Of a stretch of DNA of 5,169 nt, positions 5,097-5,169 are shown one piece after another; position 1 is the stretch's first letter, and each line of letters starts with the position of its first letter. Location: the NCBI GenBank assembly GCA_028291285.1, contig JAQGIJ010000050.1, positions 1-5,169 on the forward strand, in the 5' to 3' direction. The position numbers and the translations under genes are program-made. The notes under the pieces are model-generated. The model searched no databases and was not told the DNA's origin. It worked only from the letters and a program-made list of their open reading frames with translations. Origin of the DNA: Phenylobacterium sp. Lineage in GTDB: Bacteria; Pseudomonadota; Alphaproteobacteria; Caulobacterales; Caulobacteraceae.

Positions 5097-5169
5097 TCAG
5101 AAAGGCGGCAGGTCGCCGAGCATCGCGGGCAGGTCCATCTCGCCGTCCCGCGTCTGAAATCCGCGTTCG
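5097..5169 (-). CDS. C-terminal end of a minus-strand gene (partial), unknown
   Basis: The last 23 codons before a TGA (5099-5097) read ERGFQTRDGEMDLPAMLGDL then PPF. Third positions are mostly G or C, as in the neighbouring genes, and the peptide looks natural: a charged stretch followed by a short hydrophobic and proline-containing tail. The gene continues beyond the right edge, so no family can be named. The +1 shifted reading is also open but gives an arginine-rich, non-gene-like peptide. The tail is too short for certainty. Confidence 0.45.
   Translation of the reverse strand, partial: ERGFQTRDGEMDLPAMLGDLPPF

Noticed and set aside
1..5169. CRISPR array, insertion sequence, prophage or defence cassette
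   Set aside because: No regularly spaced repeats, transposase, integrase, toxin-antitoxin pair or compositional break is visible.

Overview
The window is very GC-rich, with G/C at nearly all third codon positions and no phage, IS or CRISPR signature. Protein types and layout suggest a free-living alphaproteobacterium, most plausibly Caulobacterales (Caulobacter/Phenylobacterium-like). The clues are a flagellar rod/hook-type protein, a YggE/SIMPL periplasmic protein, a TIGR02466-type oxygenase, and dispersed CTAGAGCG-type intergenic repeats. The lineage is inferred from style, not from a marker gene.

Layout, left to right: (1) 1-74 is an intergenic edge with a hairpin/repeat. (2) Three minus-strand genes, transcribed right to left, form a possible operon: a 73-aa D0-only flagellar axial-type protein (1835-1614), a putative 2OG-Fe(II) oxygenase (1526-906) and a membrane-anchored DUF155/RMD1-family protein (887-75). 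(3) Diverging from them is a small secreted six-cysteine protein (1974-2327). It converges on a minus-strand PEBP/YbhB-family protein (2907-2350). (4) A 235-bp divergent spacer carries a good promoter and an inverted repeat. It separates the PEBP gene from panD (3143-3499), whose stop codon overlaps the start of a four-cysteine lipoprotein gene (3499-3954). (5) The lipoprotein gene converges with a minus-strand SIMPL-domain gene (4694-3951), and the two share the palindrome CTAG as both stop codons. (6) A CAU-anticodon tRNA, probably lysidine-type tRNA-Ile2, occupies 4800-4875. (7) A 221-bp spacer with a second copy of the edge repeat follows, then the last codons of a minus-strand gene that runs off the window.

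The best supported function is panD: beta-alanine synthesis for pantothenate and CoA, with all key residues visible at canonical positions. The rest is ordinary housekeeping and envelope content. I see no convincing new multi-gene system. The items most worth a second look are the miniature flagellar D0 protein, the panD-coupled lipoprotein, the inverted repeat upstream of panD, and the repeat copies at the two window edges.
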